A DNA stretch of 64,000 nucleotides from an uncultured Isoptericola sp. (GTDB lineage Bacteria; Actinomycetota; Actinomycetes; Actinomycetales; Cellulomonadaceae): assembly GCA_947497265.1 (NCBI GenBank), contig CANMFP010000007.1, forward strand, positions 97,503 to 161,502, written 5' to 3'. How positions within the stretch are numbered: position 1 is the stretch's first letter; each line of letters starts with the position of its first letter. This document shows, in pieces, positions 61,444 to 64,000 of the stretch. The notes beneath the pieces were generated by a model. The model had not been told where the DNA came from, made no database searches, and saw only the letters and a program-made list of their open reading frames with translations. A program made the translations under genes and the position numbers.

Positions 61444-61692
61444 TCAGCCGGCGCGACGGGCGCGAGCGGTGCGGCGCTTGAGGGCGCGGCGCTCGTCCTC
61501 GCTCATGCCGCCCCAGACGCCGGCGTCCTGGCCGGACTCCATGGCCCACTTGAGGCAGTTGTCGACGACGTCGCAGCGACGGCAGACGGCCTTGGCCTCC
61601 TCGATCTGCATGAGGGCCGGGCCGGTGTTGCCGATGGGGAAGAAGAGCTCGGGGTCCTCGTCGAGGCAGGCTGCCTTGTGGCGCCAGTCCAT
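61444..61692 (-). CDS. whiB1: WhiB1-type Fe-S transcriptional regulator
   Basis: An 82-residue regulator holding a 4Fe-4S cluster by C9, C37, C40 and C46 (pattern C-x27-C-x2-C-x5-C). The sequence MDWRHKAACLDEDPELFFPI, the turn GVWGGMSEDERRALKRR and the basic end RTARARRAG are near identical to mycobacterial WhiB1, an essential nitric-oxide-sensitive regulator that contacts the primary sigma factor. GGAG lies upstream of the ATG. A 229-base upstream space, ample for complex promoter control, separates it from the divergent membrane-protein gene. Confidence 0.96.
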   Translation of the reverse strand: MDWRHKAACLDEDPELFFPIGNTGPALMQIEEAKAVCRRCDVVDNCLKWAMESGQDAGVWGGMSEDERRALKRRTARARRAG

Positions 61693-61921
61693 GTCATCTC
61701 CTCAGGTCGATGATCGTTCCCAGGAGGGCGCGCAGCCGTCTGGACATGCCGAGGGGCAGCCGTCTCCGGGTCCGGATCGTTCAGGGGGGTTCGGGATCTC
61801 TGTCCAGAATCACACCTCGTGAAGGTGGGCACAAGGGGTGACGGCCAGATTTCTGTTCCGTGAACCCTGAGGGTTTCATCACACTGCACAAACTTTCCCC
61901 GGGGCCGTATCCTGACGTGTC

Positions 61922-62356
61922 ATGCCCGGTCCTGCTGCTCCTTCCCCTGATCCCGGCCCGGTCCCGCCACCGCGCACGCGACCCGGCGGCGTCCTGGTCG
62001 CGGTCCTGGTGGCGGTCGGGATCGAGGCGGTGGCCATGGCGGTCTTCGCCGCGGCGGTCGTCGTCGAGCTGGTGGGGGGCCGCTCCGGGAGCACCGGCGT
62101 CAGCGTCTTCATCGTGCTGTTCTTCCTCGGTCTGGCCTGGCTCCTCGTCGGCTCCGGCCGCGCGCTGTGGCGTGGACACCGGCGGGGACGTTCTCCGATC
62201 GCCGGCTGGCAGATCTTCCAGGGGATCATCGGTGCCTCCCTGCTCACCGGCGGCTCACCGGCTGCGGTCGTGGGCGGCATCGTTCTCCTCGTCCTGGCCG
62301 CCGGTGCCTTACTCGGTCTCATGACGCGACCGGTGCTCGAGCACACCGCCGGCTGA
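61922..62356 (+). CDS. Small four-helix membrane protein of unknown function
   Basis: A 144-residue protein with a proline-rich N terminus (MPGPAAPSPDPGPVPPPRTR) and four hydrophobic helices (GGVLVAVLVAVGIEAVAMAV, SVFIVLFFLGLAWLLVGSG, IFQGIIGASLLTGGSPAA, VLLVLAAGALLGLMTRP). A short basic loop (RALWRGHRRGRSPIAGWQ) separates helices 2 and 3. No family recognised. There is no ribosome site before the ATG, which follows CGTGTC, so a leaderless message is possible. It ends 35 bases from the convergent FtsK-like gene. Confidence 0.7.
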   Translation: MPGPAAPSPDPGPVPPPRTRPGGVLVAVLVAVGIEAVAMAVFAAAVVVELVGGRSGSTGVSVFIVLFFLGLAWLLVGSGRALWRGHRRGRSPIAGWQIFQGIIGASLLTGGSPAAVVGGIVLLVLAAGALLGLMTRPVLEHTAG

Positions 62357-62391
62357 CCAGACACCGCCCCGGCCGACACCGCGCGCCGGGG

Positions 62392-64000
62392 TCATGCCCC
62401 GGCGGCCTGCAGCGGAGCAGCGGTCCCGCCGTCCACCAGCGCTCCGCGTCCTGGCCGGGCGGGTCCCGGCTCGGCGACGTCGCCGAGCGGTGTGCCGAAC
62501 ACCTCGTCCGCGTCCCGCCCGCCCGGGGCCAGCACCACACCGGTCCGCCGTGCGCGCAGCTCTGCCAACGGGCCCCGGTGTGCCATCAGGACGCCCTGGG
62601 TGGTGGCCGACGCCACGAGGACCAGCCCACCTTCCTCGACCAGCGCGCCGAGGCGCTCGACCTCCACGGGGCAGGCCTGGGCGAGCGCGTCGAGATCGTC
62701 GACCACGACGGTCGGGACACCGTCGTCGGCGCCGTCGGCCGCGGTGTCGCCCGAAGGCCCGGCCGCCGACGCCAGCTCCTCGACCAGCCGCCGGACCGCT
62801 GCCGGGGACGGGGCGATCCGGTGCTCGCAGGCCTCGGCGCGCAGCGCGTCGTCGCGGGAGACGACGGCGGCGAGCCTGCCGTCCGCCGCCAGCCCGCGGA
62901 CGACGGTCCGCAGCACCGTCGACCTGCCCGTACCGCGTGGACCGACCACCAGGGCTCCGCGTCCCACGTCCAGCGCGAGCGGGGCTGCGGCGTCGCCCCC
63001 GACCCCGATCACGACCTCGCGTCGTCGAGAGGCCGTCGGGAGCGGGGGAGACTCGTCGACGGCCCGAGCGAGGTCTGCCCACGTGAGCCGTACCGGCAGC
63101 GGCCGGACCCGGTTCGGTCGCGGCCCGTCCGCCGGGTCGAGGCGGCCACGGCCCTCGACGTCGTCCGGCATCAGGATCTGGCAGACGAAGGGCTCACCCG
63201 ACGGCAGCCAGGCCGCGCGGCCCGGTGGCCCGCCGTGTCCGGCGAGCGCTGACGGCGCCCCGAGCATCACGTCGGAGTGCTGGTCCGTCCCCAGCAGCAC
63301 GAGCCGCGGGCCGACGCGCGCCGCCACGCCGCCGACCGACGCGGTGTCGGCGGTGAGGGCGAACGACGCGTGCCCGGCGGCGAGGGCCGTCACCAGGGGG
63401 TCCCAGGCGCCGGGCCCCGCGAGGACTGCCCGGAGCTCCTCCACGCCGTCGACGACGACGAGGGTGCGGGGCCCGCTGCCGTCCGTCGTGGGCGGGCGGT
63501 CCAGCAGCCGCAGGATCCGGCGTGCACGGCGGGGGTCGTCGGGACCGGTGAGCGTGCCGAGGCCGGGGTGCCCCGCCAGACCGGCGAAGGCCTGCGCCGC
63601 GGCGGGCGGTGCGAGCACGTGCACGTGCCAGCCGCGAGCCAGCGCCGCGGCGGCGAGGGACACGAGGGTCGTGGTGCGGCCGGACCGGGTGGGCCCCAGG
63701 ACGGCGAGGTGCCCGGCCCGGGGGAGCCAGTGGACGAGGAGGCGCCGCTGGGCGTCCGGGTCGTCGGCGAGCGCCAGCGGGAGCGCCTCCGGTCCGTCGT
63801 CCGTCGGTGTGACGTCGTGGAGGTCGGCCGCGCCGACGCGGGACGGCAGGGCGGGCAGCCAGGGGGCAGGTCCGGGACGGTGCCCGAGCCGTGCGGCGGT
63901 GCGGCGGGCGACGTCCACGGCGGCGTCGACCGGCCCGGGCCCCCCGGGCGGCCGCGGTCCCTCCTCGCGCGCCGGTCCGACGGCGGGCACCGGCCGGTCC
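62392..64000 (-). CDS. FtsK/SpoIIIE-type ATPase, C-terminal part (two ATPase domains)
   Basis: At least 535 residues, open to the window edge, so the N terminus is missing. Two P-loop domains are visible. The first has AVLGPTRSGRTTTLVSLAAA and a TLVVVDGVEEL Walker B. The second has LVVGPRGTGRSTVLRTVVRG and PTVVVDDLDALAQACP. Both P-loops keep G-x4-G-x-[ST] with Arg in place of the usual Lys (GRTTT, GRSTV), as in degenerate ATPase domains 2 and 3 of EccC/EssC proteins. This suggests a multi-domain FtsK/SpoIIIE protein with an active first domain upstream, perhaps with FHA domains. No EsxA-like gene is seen in the window. Confidence 0.78.
   Translation of the reverse strand, partial: DRPVPAVGPAREEGPRPPGGPGPVDAAVDVARRTAARLGHRPGPAPWLPALPSRVGAADLHDVTPTDDGPEALPLALADDPDAQRRLLVHWLPRAGHLAVLGPTRSGRTTTLVSLAAAALARGWHVHVLAPPAAAQAFAGLAGHPGLGTLTGPDDPRRARRILRLLDRPPTTDGSGPRTLVVVDGVEELRAVLAGPGAWDPLVTALAAGHASFALTADTASVGGVAARVGPRLVLLGTDQHSDVMLGAPSALAGHGGPPGRAAWLPSGEPFVCQILMPDDVEGRGRLDPADGPRPNRVRPLPVRLTWADLARAVDESPPLPTASRRREVVIGVGGDAAAPLALDVGRGALVVGPRGTGRSTVLRTVVRGLAADGRLAAVVSRDDALRAEACEHRIAPSPAAVRRLVEELASAAGPSGDTAADGADDGVPTVVVDDLDALAQACPVEVERLGALVEEGGLVLVASATTQGVLMAHRGPLAELRARRTGVVLAPGGRDADEVFGTPLGDVAEPGPARPGRGALVDGGTAAPLQAAGA

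Overview
The window looks like a chromosomal segment of a high-GC Gram-positive actinobacterium. Support comes from very high GC with GTG/TTG starts and tight ATGA/GTGA gene overlaps, mycothiol conjugate amidase (Mca), a WhiB1-type Fe-S regulator beside a PdtaS-type histidine kinase, and the coproporphyrin-type haem enzymes CpfC and ChdC. The ectABC set, a cellobiose-type sugar importer with a GH1 glucosidase, and the lack of mycolate or aerial-mycelium genes suggest Micrococcales (Cellulomonadaceae/Promicromonosporaceae-like). That placement is inference. I saw no rRNA, tRNA, CRISPR array, insertion sequence or prophage, and no gene-free gap reaches 300 bases.

Layout. 0-8.3 kb: end of an EamA transporter, an ArsR-type regulator with a small protein, a large secreted and membrane-anchored protein carrying a PD-(D/E)XK-like nuclease core, an RND exporter and a BI-1/YccA membrane protein. 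8.3-12.5 kb: a coupled operon of alpha/beta hydrolase, TetR regulator and membrane protein with a perfect 17-bp operator palindrome, then a GH15 trehalase/glucoamylase-like enzyme. 12.5-14.9 kb: a complete ECF42-type sigma factor module (two DGPF/YciI proteins plus a sigma factor). 14.9-29.9 kb: an EamA/LysR divergent pair, FKBP, an RlmG-like methyltransferase, an Rdx protein, a DUF5997 / HTH-less LysR-like pair, DNA ligase LigB, an HxlR/NAD-binding pair, a drug ABC exporter with TetR, MsrA, a YdeI-like protein, an AI-2E-family permease and threonine deaminase.

30-32.2 kb: a second ECF42-type module with the same promoter motif, in which one DGPF gene is broken by an internal deletion and frameshifts. 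32.2-34.7 kb: ectoine biosynthesis (ectA, ectB, ectC). 34.8-39.8 kb: greA, DUF4307, mca, a small membrane protein, a nitrilase-family amidase, a PAQR/hemolysin III protein and a cis-prenyltransferase, an order that resembles Mycobacterium tuberculosis Rv1080c-Rv1086. 39.8-46 kb: MarR, glycerate kinase, an uncharacterised coiled-coil protein, then the haem pair cpfC-chdC followed by a TspO-like protein. 46-52.8 kb: a PrmC-like methyltransferase, glutamate-family dehydrogenase, and an AraC-PAS regulator divergent from putA (proline to glutamate to 2-oxoglutarate).

52.8-59.3 kb: a LacI-controlled oligosaccharide operon (binding protein, two permeases, GH1 beta-glucosidase, LacI) with LacI-type operators upstream and hairpins at the gene junctions. 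59.3-64 kb: DUF2505, pdtaS, a strong bidirectional terminator, whiB1, a small membrane protein, and the C-terminal part of an FtsK/SpoIIIE-type double ATPase cut by the window edge.

The most noteworthy items are the paired ECF42 modules (one decaying) sharing a near-identical promoter, the surface nuclease-like protein, the DUF5997/HTH-less LysR pair, an unusual 26.6-kb inverted repeat, and several well-formed palindromic operators that link each regulator to its target.
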